Assembly: GCF_003820355.1 (NCBI RefSeq)
Contig: NZ_RPOK01000001.1
Span: 212,847-276,846, forward strand
DNA from: Paralteromonas sediminis
GTDB lineage: Bacteria > Pseudomonadota > Gammaproteobacteria > Enterobacterales > Alteromonadaceae
DNA length: 64,000 nucleotides
Direction of reading: 5' to 3'
The notes under the pieces were generated by a model. It did no database searches. It was not told the origin of the DNA and saw nothing but the letters and a program-made list of their open reading frames with translations. Position 1 is the stretch's first letter. Every line of letters begins with the position of its first letter. Made by a program: the position numbers and the translations under genes. Of this stretch, positions 53,254 to 63,692 are shown in pieces.

Positions 53254-54254
53254 CAGACCACTCCCGCTCTTAGCAACATATGCATGTTAAAGGCACCCAG
53301 GATCCTGCGTTGCTCGTCAATCGCAAATAAAGCATTAATTTTGTGCTTCTCCATGATATTCAGTGCGTTTACCGCCAACTCGTTTGCTGTGACGGTTATG
53401 CCATTCTTTGTCATGACATCCGACACGTGCGTCGTGTGAATATCCAACCTGTCGTCCAGTATTCTTCTGAGGTCACCATCCGTAAAAATGCCAATTAGCT
53501 CAGCCTCATGGTTGACAATGCCGGTAATGCCCAAGCCTTTTTCTGAAATCTCAAATAAGGCCTCTTTTATAGTCGCTGTGTGCGTCACCTTTGGAATGGC
53601 GTGGTCGGTTAGCATGACATCCGAGACTTTAAGCAGCAGTTTTCTACCTAAGCTACCGCCGGGATGTGATAAAGCAAAATCGTCAGAAGTAAAACCATTT
53701 GCATCTAATAGCGCAACAGCCAGCGCATCACCCAATACTAAGGTCACAGTCGTACTCGTGGTGGGGGCAAGGCCAAGCGAACAGGCTTCCTTTTCTACAC
53801 TGATATCAAGGACGGTATTCGCCTGCTGCCCTAAAGAAGACAGCGTACTGTTAGTCATGGCAATGACAGGGACGCTCAGACGTTTTACAACAGGTAATAA
53901 ATTGAGTACTTCGGCTGTTTCACCACTATTTGATATCGCAATTAACACATCATCCTTGGATAACATGCCTAAATCACCGTGGTTGGCCTCTCCCGGGTGC
54001 ATAAAAAAAGCAGGTGTGCCGGTGCTGGCCAAAGTAGCAGCTATTTTGTTGCCCACATGACCTGACTTACCCATACCAGTTACAACAACTTTACCTTTGC
54101 ACTGCATCAAAAGATTACATGCGTCTATGAACGATTGGTCGAGGCGATGAGTAAGCTGCTGAACAGCTTTAGTTTCAATTTCAATGACGCGTTTTGCCGA
54201 TTGAACAAGTATGTTGTCTGTAGTTTGGTGCCCTGTCATGTGTTGCCTTATCAT
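53253..54254 (-). CDS. kdsD: D-arabinose-5-phosphate isomerase
   Basis: The 333-residue protein has an N-terminal SIS domain (GKVVVTGMGKSGHVGNKIAA; HPGEANHGDLGM) and two C-terminal CBS domains (GIFTDGDLRRILDD). It converts ribulose-5-P to arabinose-5-P, the first KDO precursor. It starts the LPS gene series and is divergent from mlaF. The calcium antiporter gene yrbG that separates kdsD and mla genes in E. coli is absent. Confidence 0.95.
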   Translation of the reverse strand: MIRQHMTGHQTTDNILVQSAKRVIEIETKAVQQLTHRLDQSFIDACNLLMQCKGKVVVTGMGKSGHVGNKIAATLASTGTPAFFMHPGEANHGDLGMLSKDDVLIAISNSGETAEVLNLLPVVKRLSVPVIAMTNSTLSSLGQQANTVLDISVEKEACSLGLAPTTSTTVTLVLGDALAVALLDANGFTSDDFALSHPGGSLGRKLLLKVSDVMLTDHAIPKVTHTATIKEALFEISEKGLGITGIVNHEAELIGIFTDGDLRRILDDRLDIHTTHVSDVMTKNGITVTANELAVNALNIMEKHKINALFAIDEQRRILGAFNMHMLLRAGVV

Positions 54255-54576
54255 GCTCTTACCACCACATTATGCGTCAAACTCAAGCGCATTTACATTG
54301 CAAAAATGCTGTTTGTAGGGAAATTAAGCGCACTTTATCTCATAAAACATGAAATTAATGTCATATTCGAAACATAATAGAGAAAAAAGCGTTCTTAGTG
54401 CGTAAAATATCGAGAAATAACAATGGTTACTTCTTATTCAGATACACAATTTTACATTTCTTGATGCAATTAAACAAAGTTGGAATTGGTATAATAAGCG
54501 TAACAGGATACCGTTAGCGCTAAATATAGAGGCCAACAAAAATCCTATGACACAATTCCCTTACAGGTAATCAGAT
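54255..54576. promoter_or_regulatory. Divergent kdsD/mlaF intergenic region
   Basis: These 322 bases hold no gene I can support. They are AT-rich. An extended -10 element TGGTATAAT (54487-54495) points toward mlaF, about 80 nt before its start. A clear -35 is not visible at standard spacing, as is allowed for extended -10 promoters. The kdsD promoter must lie in the left half but no strong hexamers stand out. Confidence 0.6.
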
Positions 54577-55377
54577 TTGGAAACACTGGTAGAAATTAAC
54601 AATATGTCCTTTAGCCGAGGGAAGCGTACTATTTACGATGGCATATCCGTGAAGGTGCCGAGAGGCGGAATTACTGCGGTGATGGGACCAAGCGGCATTG
54701 GAAAAACCACACTCTTAAAGCTTATTGGTGGGCAATTGATGCCTGATTCCGGCGACATTTGTTTTGATGGGCAATCAATTCCCAAAATGTCACGAGGGCA
54801 GTTGTACAAAAATCGCAAGCGCATGAGCATGCTTTTTCAGAGTGGTGCGCTGTTTACTGATATATCGGTTTTTGACAATGTTGCTTATCCATTACGTGAG
54901 CACACTAATTTGAGCGAAAGTCTTATTGCTACAATAGTAAAGCTCAAATTGGAAGCGGTGGGCCTGCGCGGCGCGGCGTATCTTATGCCCAGTGAGCTTT
55001 CAGGCGGGATGGCCAGACGTGCGGCATTGGCCAGAGCCATTGCGTTGGACCCTGAGCTTATTATGTACGACGAGCCTTTCGCTGGGCAGGACCCCATATC
55101 CATGGGGGTGCTCGTTAAGCTTATTCGCGAACTTGGCTCAACACTGAACCTGACCAGTATTGTGGTGACCCACGACGTCAACGAAGTGCTCAGTATTGCT
55201 GATCACGTCTATATCTTAGCTGATCAACGCATTATTGGGTCGGGCACGCCAGATGAAATTATCAACTCATCGTCAGCACAAGTTCAGCAATTTCTTAAGG
55301 GGCAGGCTGATGGCCCTGTGCCTTTTCATTATCCCGCAGAGGACATTGAAGAGACATTTTTAGGGGCGAAGGCATGA
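54577..55377 (+). CDS. mlaF: Phospholipid transport ATPase MlaF
   Basis: The 266-residue ATPase has Walker [10 protein letters not shown], signature [11 protein letters not shown] and Walker [11 protein letters not shown]; the GMARR form is typical of MlaF. The start is a TTG at 54577; no upstream ATG is in frame. It powers the Mla system that keeps phospholipids out of the outer leaflet of the outer membrane. It overlaps mlaE by 4 nt. Confidence 0.96.
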   Translation: METLVEINNMSFSRGKRTIYDGISVKVPRGGITAVMGPSGIGKTTLLKLIGGQLMPDSGDICFDGQSIPKMSRGQLYKNRKRMSMLFQSGALFTDISVFDNVAYPLREHTNLSESLIATIVKLKLEAVGLRGAAYLMPSELSGGMARRAALARAIALDPELIMYDEPFAGQDPISMGVLVKLIRELGSTLNLTSIVVTHDVNEVLSIADHVYILADQRIIGSGTPDEIINSSSAQVQQFLKGQADGPVPFHYPAEDIEETFLGAKA

Positions 55378-56150
55378 ACGCAATTCAAGCGATAGGTGCA
55401 AAGACACTCAGTAAAATCGCAACGTTTGGACGTGCCGGCCAAATGTTATTCGGTGCGCTAGTTGCGCTGCCTACATTAAAAAACGTGCATCTCACGGTAA
55501 AGCAAATGTACGTTGTGGGTGTACAGTCATTGTTGATCATTATCGTATCGGGATTATTTATCGGCATGGTAATGGCGCTGCAAGGTTATACTATACTGGT
55601 CGGCTATGGTGCTGAAGGCAGTTTAGGTCCGCTCGTGGCCTTGTCGTTGCTAAGGGAGCTTGGTCCTGTCGTTACCGCACTCCTCTTTGCCGGACGAGCT
55701 GGTTCAGCGCTGACTGCTGAAATTGGATTGATGAAGGCAACCGAACAGTTGAGCAGTTTAGAGATGATGGCGGTGGATCCACTCCGACGTGTAGTCTCTC
55801 CGCGCTTCTGGGCTGGTTTTATTTCTATGCCAATGCTTGCTCTGATATTCAGCGCGGTGGGCATTCTCGGTGGTTATCTGGTCGGTGTCGACTGGTTAGG
55901 CGTCGATGCAGGAAGCTACTGGTCTATCATGCAAGCAACGGTGGAATGGGACAAAGATGTAATGAATGGCGTTATTAAAAGTATCGTCTTCGCCATTGTT
56001 GTTACCTGGATTGCTATTTTTAAAGGTTATGATTGTATCCCTACCTCTGAAGGGATAAGCAAGGCCACTACACAAACTGTTGTGTACTCTTCTTTGGCCG
56101 TGTTGGGGCTAGACTTTGTGCTTACCGCCCTTATGTTTGGAATTGAATAA
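55374..56150 (+). CDS. mlaE: Phospholipid transport permease MlaE
   Basis: The 258-residue permease has the MlaE/YrbE pattern of about five membrane segments, including [19 protein letters not shown] and the [20 protein letters not shown] signature. It forms the inner-membrane channel with MlaF, MlaB and MlaD. It lies in the operon with 4 nt overlap upstream and a 9-nt gap to mlaD. Confidence 0.96.
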   Translation: MNAIQAIGAKTLSKIATFGRAGQMLFGALVALPTLKNVHLTVKQMYVVGVQSLLIIIVSGLFIGMVMALQGYTILVGYGAEGSLGPLVALSLLRELGPVVTALLFAGRAGSALTAEIGLMKATEQLSSLEMMAVDPLRRVVSPRFWAGFISMPMLALIFSAVGILGGYLVGVDWLGVDAGSYWSIMQATVEWDKDVMNGVIKSIVFAIVVTWIAIFKGYDCIPTSEGISKATTQTVVYSSLAVLGLDFVLTALMFGIE

Positions 56151-56159
56151 TTGGAGTAA

Positions 56160-56630
56160 ATGATGAATCGAGCAAAAACGGAACTGTTAGTTGGCTTGTT
56201 TGTCGTACTAACCATAGCGGCGGGATTGTTGCTGGCGTTACAAGTGGCAAACCAAAATATGTCAACCGATGGTGAAAGCTACACGCTGTATGCCAAGTTT
56301 GACAACATTGGTGGGTTGAAACCGCGCTCAGCGGTGAAAGTAGGGGGGGTTGTTGTTGGTCGCGTAGCCTCTATTTCGCTGGATAAAGAGGATTTCACAC
56401 CCGTTGTTGCTTTGAGTATCTCCAGTCAATATTCAGCGTTTCCCGAAACCAGTTCGGTTTCGATATTAACGTCTGGGTTATTGGGTGAGCAATATGTAGG
56501 TTTTCAACCGGGTTTTTCAATCGACGGTATTGAAAACTTGCAAGACGGTGACTATATCGCAGATACGAAATCTGCCTTAGTACTGGAAGATTTGATTGGA
56601 CAATTTCTGTTCAGTCGAGGTGATGATTAA
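56160..56630 (+). CDS. mlaD: Phospholipid-binding MCE protein MlaD
   Basis: The 156-residue protein has an N-terminal transmembrane helix (ELLVGLFVVLTIAAGLLLAL) and a single MCE domain with FDNIGGLKPRSAVKVGGVVVG. MlaD forms a hexameric ring on the periplasmic side of MlaE. Either of two adjacent ATG codons (56160 or 56163) may be used; GGAG precedes them. Confidence 0.96.
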   Translation: MMNRAKTELLVGLFVVLTIAAGLLLALQVANQNMSTDGESYTLYAKFDNIGGLKPRSAVKVGGVVVGRVASISLDKEDFTPVVALSISSQYSAFPETSSVSILTSGLLGEQYVGFQPGFSIDGIENLQDGDYIADTKSALVLEDLIGQFLFSRGDD

Positions 56631-56648
56631 GTTTTGACGGAGAGAGTT

Positions 56649-57314
56649 ATGATGAAGTTTTTTACCACCCTAATCATCGCAATTGGACTGACTGCATCAA
56701 GTATGGTTGCGGCGCAGGAAAACGCTGAGAATCCCTACGAACTAGTTCAATCGGTTGCCATGAAAACCTTTGACAGAATGAAGAACGAGCAGGCAGCGAT
56801 AGAGCAAGATCCAGAGCGCTTACGTCAAATAATGGAACAGGAACTATTGCCCCATATTGATTATCAATTCGCGGCATTTAAAGTGCTTGGCAAGCATTTT
56901 CGTTCAGTACCTAAAGAGAAGCTAGCTGAATATGTCAAGGTGTTTAGAGAGTACTTGATTACCACTTATGCTGTGGCCATGGGGTACTACGACAACCAAA
57001 CTGTTCAGTTTGAGCCAGCTGGCAGTATTGACGGTAAAAAAGCAGTTACTGTGCGTGCTGTGGTGAAAGATCCTGTTCGTCCCGATATTAAAATTGCATT
57101 TCAGGTGAGAAAAAGTAGTAATACCAACCAATGGAAAGCCTATGACATGGTGGCAGAAGGGATCAGCCTTATCGATGCCAAGCGCAGTGAGTTTGAGTCG
57201 ATATTACGTCAGGACGGTATTGACGCTGTATTGGCCATTATGCGAGACAAGATTGAACGCCCTATTGAGCTGAATGCTGACGATAAGAAGGCCAAAGCGG
57301 AAAGCGCAGAATGA
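56649..57314 (+). CDS. mlaC: Periplasmic phospholipid carrier MlaC
   Basis: Started at the ATG at 56649 (GGAGAG upstream), the protein is 221 aa with a signal peptide (KFFTTLIIAIGLTASSMVAA). An in-frame TTG at 56634 would add 5 residues. The MlaC domain includes LLPHIDYQFAAFKVLGKHFR and VAEGISLIDAKRSEF. It shuttles phospholipid between MlaA-porin and MlaFEDB. Its end overlaps mlaB by 4 nt. Confidence 0.95.
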   Translation: MMKFFTTLIIAIGLTASSMVAAQENAENPYELVQSVAMKTFDRMKNEQAAIEQDPERLRQIMEQELLPHIDYQFAAFKVLGKHFRSVPKEKLAEYVKVFREYLITTYAVAMGYYDNQTVQFEPAGSIDGKKAVTVRAVVKDPVRPDIKIAFQVRKSSNTNQWKAYDMVAEGISLIDAKRSEFESILRQDGIDAVLAIMRDKIERPIELNADDKKAKAESAE

Positions 57315-57625
57315 AAGTAGCGTTGCAACTAGACAACACGCAACTGACGGTTAGTGGCGATTTAGATCGCAACAGCCTTAAGCAAGACGGTTGGCAAATG
57401 TTGTCGAATAGCCAACAAAACGGTCTCATTAAGGCTGGGCGGGTAGAAATTCTTTTTCAGCAAATTGAGCATGTGGATAGTGCTGGCCTAGCTTGGGTGT
57501 TAAACTGGATAAAAGACGCATCTGCAAAAGGGGTTACCCCAACCTTGAGCAAGGTGCCATCAAAACTTATCCAGTTGGCCAAACTGTCTAGTGTGGCTGA
57601 ATTACTTCCAATTCAAGACGATTAA
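57311..57625 (+). CDS. mlaB: STAS-domain protein MlaB
   Basis: The 104-residue STAS protein has the phosphorylatable-type motif EHVDSAGLAWVLNW. MlaB binds MlaF and is needed for stability and activity of the Mla ATPase complex. It is translationally coupled to mlaC and followed 2 nt later by ibaG. Confidence 0.9.
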   Translation: MKVALQLDNTQLTVSGDLDRNSLKQDGWQMLSNSQQNGLIKAGRVEILFQQIEHVDSAGLAWVLNWIKDASAKGVTPTLSKVPSKLIQLAKLSSVAELLPIQDD

Positions 57626-57627
57626 AC

Positions 57628-57888
57628 ATGACGAACGAAGAGATAAAACAAACGCTTTTAGCGGCCCTTGATTTAGACGAAGTCTACGTAAAAAATGATG
57701 GCTCACATTTTTCAATTATTGCTGTTGGCAATCTTTTTTCAGAGTTATCCCGCGTGAAACGTCAGCAAGCGGTATATGGCCCGCTGTCAGAAAAAGTCGC
57801 AGACGGTACTATGCATGCAGTATCGATTAAAACATTTACCCCTGAGGACTGGGCAAGAGAGCGTAGTTTTCACGAGCCGTTAAATTAA
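57628..57888 (+). CDS. ibaG: BolA family protein IbaG
   Basis: The 86-residue BolA-fold protein has the VKNDGSHFSIIAVGNLF segment and a C-terminal MHAVSIKTFTPEDW. IbaG (YrbA) works with monothiol glutaredoxin in Fe-S and acid-stress physiology. It lies between mlaB and murA, as in E. coli. Confidence 0.93.
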   Translation: MTNEEIKQTLLAALDLDEVYVKNDGSHFSIIAVGNLFSELSRVKRQQAVYGPLSEKVADGTMHAVSIKTFTPEDWARERSFHEPLN

Positions 57889-59179
<1,291 letters not shown>

Positions 59180-59182
59180 GGG

Positions 59183-60268
59183 TTACACGTCTAATTCGGC
59201 GATCACAGCTGTCATAGTAAGCAGGTCGCCATCCCGGCTAACAACCAGTTCAATTTCCGTTCCAGGTGTCGTTTCTGCAATCATATCTTGCGTTTCTAAC
59301 GCACTTTCAAGACGCACACCGTCAATAGCTAATATGATGTCTTCTGGTCGTAACCCTGCCAATGCGGCCGGACTATTTGGTGCAACGTTGGTGACTTCAA
59401 TTCCCGGACGATCAGTGTGCTCTCTACCTTCGAACCCTAACTGCCCACGCGTTACTTTGCCACTGGTGATGATTTCATCCATTACGCGCTTGGCCAGTTC
59501 ATAAGGTACCGCGAAGTTAATGCCATCAACGTTGCGTACACCTCTGCGGCGATCTCTGATTTGAAAGTTAGCGTTGGTGATACCTACCAAATTGCCTTTA
59601 CTGTCGACTAACGCGCCGCCGGAATTACCTTGATTCAATACCGCGTCAGTCTGAATGTAGTCTACGTAGTTGGACAGTCCATTGTGCCCAGCCCGACTTA
59701 CAATGCCCTGGGTAATTGTTTGTCCAAGGTCATAAGGATTACCAATGGCCATGACCATATCGCCTACCCGAATGTCTGGTGTCTCTAGCTGCGGGATGAC
59801 CGTGAGGTTGTCTGCGCTAACTTTGAGGACTGCTAAATCTGTTAGCTGATCAAAACCCACTATTTGCGCTTCCATTACACGACTGTCCTGTAAGGCAACA
59901 TAAATGCTGTCTGCATTTTGCACCACATGATAGCAGGTTAATAAGTAGCCTGAAGACGTCATCATTACACCTGACCCTAAGTTAGTTCTTTCCCTCGGTT
60001 GCCTTCTAAATAGGCCTGAGCCATTTTCAATGGAAATACTATAAATGTTAACCACCGCAGGCGCAGCACGGCTCAAAGCATCATGATAGGTGACTCGTCC
60101 TTCTCGAGGGTCTGGCCCGTTCAGCCACCCCTGCACCAGGCTATTGCCACTACGCAATTCAGGTATTAGTAATAGAAGTAAGGCGGCAACGATAATGCCG
60201 AGTAACGTAGAACGGATTAAAAAGCCAAGTGGTGAGCGCAATGGATTAACTACTATTTTGTGGGCCAA
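59183..60268 (-). CDS. degS: Periplasmic serine protease DegS
   Basis: The 361-residue protein has an N-terminal membrane anchor (STLLGIIVAALLLLLIPEL), a trypsin-like domain with H (LTCYHVV), D (LTDLAVLKV) and S (NQGNSGGALV), and one PDZ domain. One PDZ domain and an anchor define DegS. It cleaves RseA to release sigma-E on outer-membrane stress. The start is a TTG with AAGG upstream. A terminator separates it from degQ. Confidence 0.95.
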   Translation of the reverse strand: MAHKIVVNPLRSPLGFLIRSTLLGIIVAALLLLLIPELRSGNSLVQGWLNGPDPREGRVTYHDALSRAAPAVVNIYSISIENGSGLFRRQPRERTNLGSGVMMTSSGYLLTCYHVVQNADSIYVALQDSRVMEAQIVGFDQLTDLAVLKVSADNLTVIPQLETPDIRVGDMVMAIGNPYDLGQTITQGIVSRAGHNGLSNYVDYIQTDAVLNQGNSGGALVDSKGNLVGITNANFQIRDRRRGVRNVDGINFAVPYELAKRVMDEIITSGKVTRGQLGFEGREHTDRPGIEVTNVAPNSPAALAGLRPEDIILAIDGVRLESALETQDMIAETTPGTEIELVVSRDGDLLTMTAVIAELDV

Positions 60269-60307
60269 GATTCCTTGTCGGATAATAGCACTGGTTTTCT
60301 ACATATG

Positions 60308-60336
60308 AAAACGCCAGCTATCGAAGCTGGCGTTTT
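60308..60336 (-). terminator. Terminator between degQ and degS
   Basis: AAAACGCCAGCT (60308-60319) pairs with AGCTGGCGTTTT (60325-60336) around a 5-nt loop, 16 nt below the degQ stop on the minus strand. It can act in both directions. Confidence 0.85.
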
Positions 60337-60351
60337 GCTCATCCTACTTAT

Positions 60352-61716
60352 CTATCTGATAACCAGATATAAACTCGTGCTTCCGCGGTTAACATTTAAA
60401 GCAATAACACCACTTGCACCATCCAAAGCGTTTCTGAACTCTGTAAGGTTAGTAATGCGCTGACGGTTGACAGCAACTATTACATCCTCAGGCTGTAACC
60501 CAAAACGAGCGGCAGGGCTGTTACGTTCGACGTCGGTTACCTCTATCCCTGCGTTGCCGCGAGCGTCAGTGCCTGCTGCTAGAGTCGCGCCTTCCAGTGC
60601 CGGTAGAATCTCTGCTGCCGTTATCTGCACGTCTGATGCATCATCCAGCACAACCTTAAGGTCAATACTGTCTCCCCGTCGCAATACGGTCAGCTCGACT
60701 TCTGCGCCGGCACCCATACTGGCCACTTTAGCCCGCAATTCACGGAAACTATTTAGCTCTTTGCCATTCACAGCAATAATAATATCGCCTGCTTCCAGAC
60801 CACCTTTCTCTGCCGCTGAGTCAGGCTGAACTTCGCTGACAAAAGCGCCTTTATTAATGTCTGAATTCATTGCCTCTGCAAGCCCTGCATCGACATCACT
60901 GCCCAGAATACCCAACAGACCACGGCGTACTTCACCAAATTCGATGATTTGGTCCACCAGGCGCTTCATCATGTTGCTGGGAATCGCAAAACCAATCCCG
61001 ACATTCCCCCCATTGGGACCAAAGATGGCGGTATTAATACCCACCAGTTCGCCTTTTAAGTTAACCAGTGCGCCCCCTGAGTTACCTCGGTTGATGGCGG
61101 CATCAGTTTGAATGAAGTCTTCAAGCCCACCGATGTTTAAGCCAGAACGGCTCAGTGCACTGACGATCCCTGATGTTACCGTTTGACTGAGACCAAAAGG
61201 ATTGCCGATAGCAACAACAAAGTCGCCTACTAACAGTGCATCAGAATCAGCCAGTGGTAATTCAGTAAGATCTTCTGGATCAATTTTTAGCAGTGCAATG
61301 TCGCTCTGTTCATCAGCGCCCAGCTTTTTGGCCTTAAATTCGCGACCGTCATTTAACTTAACCGTGATTTCGTCCGCATTATCAACGACATGGTTGTTAG
61401 TGACAACGTAGCCTTCCTCTGCATCAATAATGACACCTGACCCTAACCCTCTGAATGGACGCTCCTGAACCTGCTCCTGCGGAGCGCCAAAGAAATAGCG
61501 GAACATTTCAGGTACGCGCTGACGCGAGGTCTGTGTGCCTTCTACCGCTATACTTACTACGGCTGGCGTCGCTTCTTGTAGCATTGGGGCCAGTGAAGGC
61601 ACTTCATCTTTATCAGAAGAGAAAAAAGGCAGTGCTGCATAAGTTGGCGCAACCAGGGTGGCGGCACAAATTGTTAAACCTGTAGCAATTAAACCAGTAC
61701 GGAAATGCTTAATCAT
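60352..61716 (-). CDS. degQ: Periplasmic serine protease/chaperone DegQ (DegP-like)
   Basis: The 454-residue protein has a signal peptide (ending near YAA), a protease domain with H (VTNNHVVDNAD), D (QSDIALLKI) and S (NRGNSGGALVN), and two PDZ domains (about 265-350 and 370-450). It degrades and holds misfolded envelope proteins. The short LA loop (about 57-70) is closer to DegQ than DegP. It lies next to degS as in E. coli, in its own unit. Confidence 0.94.
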   Translation of the reverse strand: MIKHFRTGLIATGLTICAATLVAPTYAALPFFSSDKDEVPSLAPMLQEATPAVVSIAVEGTQTSRQRVPEMFRYFFGAPQEQVQERPFRGLGSGVIIDAEEGYVVTNNHVVDNADEITVKLNDGREFKAKKLGADEQSDIALLKIDPEDLTELPLADSDALLVGDFVVAIGNPFGLSQTVTSGIVSALSRSGLNIGGLEDFIQTDAAINRGNSGGALVNLKGELVGINTAIFGPNGGNVGIGFAIPSNMMKRLVDQIIEFGEVRRGLLGILGSDVDAGLAEAMNSDINKGAFVSEVQPDSAAEKGGLEAGDIIIAVNGKELNSFRELRAKVASMGAGAEVELTVLRRGDSIDLKVVLDDASDVQITAAEILPALEGATLAAGTDARGNAGIEVTDVERNSPAARFGLQPEDVIVAVNRQRITNLTEFRNALDGASGVIALNVNRGSTSLYLVIR

Positions 61717-61781
61717 CGACGTAACTTCTCCTGTTAGTATCGGAATCGTAATGACAACTGTGTTTTTAACAGACGCCTTAT

Positions 61782-62246
61782 TTAGGATTTTGTTCCCTTT
61801 GCCTCATCGGTAATTGTTTCAGATTGTTTCGATGAGTCACCGGCAAACAAACCTGAACCTGCTGCGGCAAAGTCCCTCGGCTGTGTGTCTGTAGAAGACG
61901 CTTTGTGCAATTTTGCATCTCGATTTAAAGTATTACGTAAATAGGTGCTAGCATGTTCACCATAAAAAGGTACTTCGGGTGCTTGTGTTGATTCATCAGG
62001 TCGCAACAGAGATTCATAATTGTTCAACTGCTCTTTCATGGCTTCACATTGTTTTTCAACGGTGTCGATCAGCGCTCTGCTTTGATAAACGTGATGCTCG
62101 GCCTGCTGTGCCAACAGGGCCTTGAGGTTATTCTCTGCCTGTTGAACGGTTGCTTGTGATGGCCCTCTGCCATACCAGTAGCGCGCTGCGAAAAAGCCGA
62201 TCACACCACCGACAATCAGTAGGGAAAGAGAGATAATAATTTCCAT
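61782..62246 (-). CDS. zapG: Cell-division-associated protein ZapG (YhcB, DUF1043)
   Basis: Started at the ATG at 62246 (GGAG upstream), the protein is 154 aa. An N-terminal transmembrane helix (MEIIISLSLLIVGGVIGFFA) is followed by a coiled coil (about 35-85) and a low-complexity C-terminal part. Such YhcB proteins interact with divisome and LPS-synthesis partners in E. coli. An in-frame ATG at 62270 adds 8 residues without a better ribosome-binding site. It lies 65 nt upstream of degQ on the same strand. Confidence 0.88.
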   Translation of the reverse strand: MEIIISLSLLIVGGVIGFFAARYWYGRGPSQATVQQAENNLKALLAQQAEHHVYQSRALIDTVEKQCEAMKEQLNNYESLLRPDESTQAPEVPFYGEHASTYLRNTLNRDAKLHKASSTDTQPRDFAAAGSGLFAGDSSKQSETITDEAKGTKS

Positions 62247-62367
62247 TGTGTTGTACTCCACAAATAACATAGGGCGATTCTACCCTGAATACGTGATAAA
62301 TTAAGGCCAATCAACTTGTTTTCAAGCAGGTCGGGGCAGTATTCTAGTTATTTTAGGCCAGAAACAC

Positions 62368-62483
62368 GAAAAGAAGTGGAAGAGGCTTTCTTTTTTACCA
62401 TGCTGTGAACCCATCTATAGGGGCGCCACCTCAGCATCCGTGTCCCGGAAAGGTAAAAAAGAAAGCCTCTTCCACTTCTTTTC
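62368..62483. repeat. 116-bp palindromic element with 32-bp perfect inverted repeats
   Basis: The arm at 62368-62399 (starting GAAAAGAAGTGG, ending TTTTTTACC) is an exact reverse complement of 62452-62483. Between them lie 52 bp with ATGCTG/CAGCAT pairing (62400-62405 with 62432-62437) and the hexamer GGCGCC. The element sits between the divergent zapG and zapE genes. Its core (TGTGAACCCATC, GCGCCACCTCAGCATCC) recalls intergenic repeats I have seen in Alteromonadaceae genomes. A MITE-like or REP-like dispersed repeat is likely, but copy number was not tested. Confidence 0.8.
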
Positions 62484-62528
62484 TAAATTGGTCAAATAAA
62501 ATAACTGAACGTGGGAGATAAGAAGGCG

Positions 62529-63626
62529 ATGACGCCGTGGGAAAAGTACCAGTCTGATTTAAAAAGAGACGATTTCAGTTACGACGAAGCGCAGGAAAAT
62601 GCGGTGAAACACCTGCAGCGTTTATATGAAGATTTGAGCAAGCCGCAAGAAAAAATGGAATTTGGCGCGAAGATAAAGGCGCTGTTCGGAAAAAAAGAGA
62701 AAAGCACGCCAATTCAGGGTTTATACTTTTGGGGTGGTGTGGGACGCGGAAAAACCTATTTGGTTGATACCTTTTATACGTGCCTGCCTTTCGAGCAAAA
62801 GATGCGTGTGCACTTCCACCGTTTTATGCATCGTATTCATGACGAATTGAAACACGCCGCGGGCAGACAGGACCCGCTGCAGAGCATCGCTAAAAAAATC
62901 GCGGGGGAAGCGCGGGTTATTTGCTTTGATGAGTTTTTTGTGTCTGACATTACCGACGCAATGATCCTTGGCACTTTGCTTGAGGCATTGTTCAAATACA
63001 ATATCGTGTTAGTGGCAACATCGAACATCGTACCCGATGAGCTATACAAAAACGGTTTGCAGCGCGCGCGTTTTTTACCCGCAATAGATTTACTTAATCA
63101 ATATACTGATGTTGTGAATGTTGATAGCGGCGTTGACTATCGTTTGCGCACCCTTGAACAGGCTGAGATTTATCACCATCCGCTGGACGAAGTTGCTACG
63201 ACTAATCTGGTCACATACTTTACACAGCTGGCGCCGGAAGAAGGCACCGTGGGCAAAGATATTGAGATCAATAACAGGCCGATTGCTACCCTACGAAATG
63301 CAGATGGTGTGCTGATGACCACCTTTGAAAGCCTATGTGACGGGCCACGTGGACAGTCTGACTACATTGAGTTGAGTCGGTTATACCATTCTGTGTTGCT
63401 GGCGAATGTGAAGCAGATGGGGCAAAAAAATGACGATGTAGCCAGACGTTTTATCGCTATGGTTGATGAATTTTACGAGCGTAATGTCAAACTCATTATG
63501 TCTGCAGAGGTGTCAATGCAATCCTTGTACACGGACGGGCGCTTGTCGTTTGAGTTCAAACGTTGCCTGAGTCGACTGCAAGAGATGCAATCAACAGAGT
63601 ATTTAAAGAAAGAGCATTTGCCCTAA
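62529..63626 (+). CDS. zapE: Cell-division ATPase ZapE (AFG1 family)
   Basis: Started at the ATG at 62529 (AGAAGG and GGGAGA upstream), the protein is 365 aa; an in-frame GTG at 62511 would add 6 residues. It has Walker A GGVGRGKTY, Walker B VICFDEFFVSD and a C-terminal LSRLQEMQS close to E. coli ZapE. ZapE binds FtsZ and affects ring stability under stress. It is divergent from zapG as in related genomes. Confidence 0.95.
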   Translation: MTPWEKYQSDLKRDDFSYDEAQENAVKHLQRLYEDLSKPQEKMEFGAKIKALFGKKEKSTPIQGLYFWGGVGRGKTYLVDTFYTCLPFEQKMRVHFHRFMHRIHDELKHAAGRQDPLQSIAKKIAGEARVICFDEFFVSDITDAMILGTLLEALFKYNIVLVATSNIVPDELYKNGLQRARFLPAIDLLNQYTDVVNVDSGVDYRLRTLEQAEIYHHPLDEVATTNLVTYFTQLAPEEGTVGKDIEINNRPIATLRNADGVLMTTFESLCDGPRGQSDYIELSRLYHSVLLANVKQMGQKNDDVARRFIAMVDEFYERNVKLIMSAEVSMQSLYTDGRLSFEFKRCLSRLQEMQSTEYLKKEHLP

Positions 63627-63692
63627 GGTGCCTGCACTGGGTAAAATTACGTGCTAATCGATTAACATTGCTACATAAAGAAGAGAATCCCG

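Noticed and set aside
62368-62483. The 32-bp inverted repeat as an ordinary intrinsic terminator
   Set aside because: Flanking genes diverge, so neither transcript ends there, and the arms are far longer than normal terminator stems.
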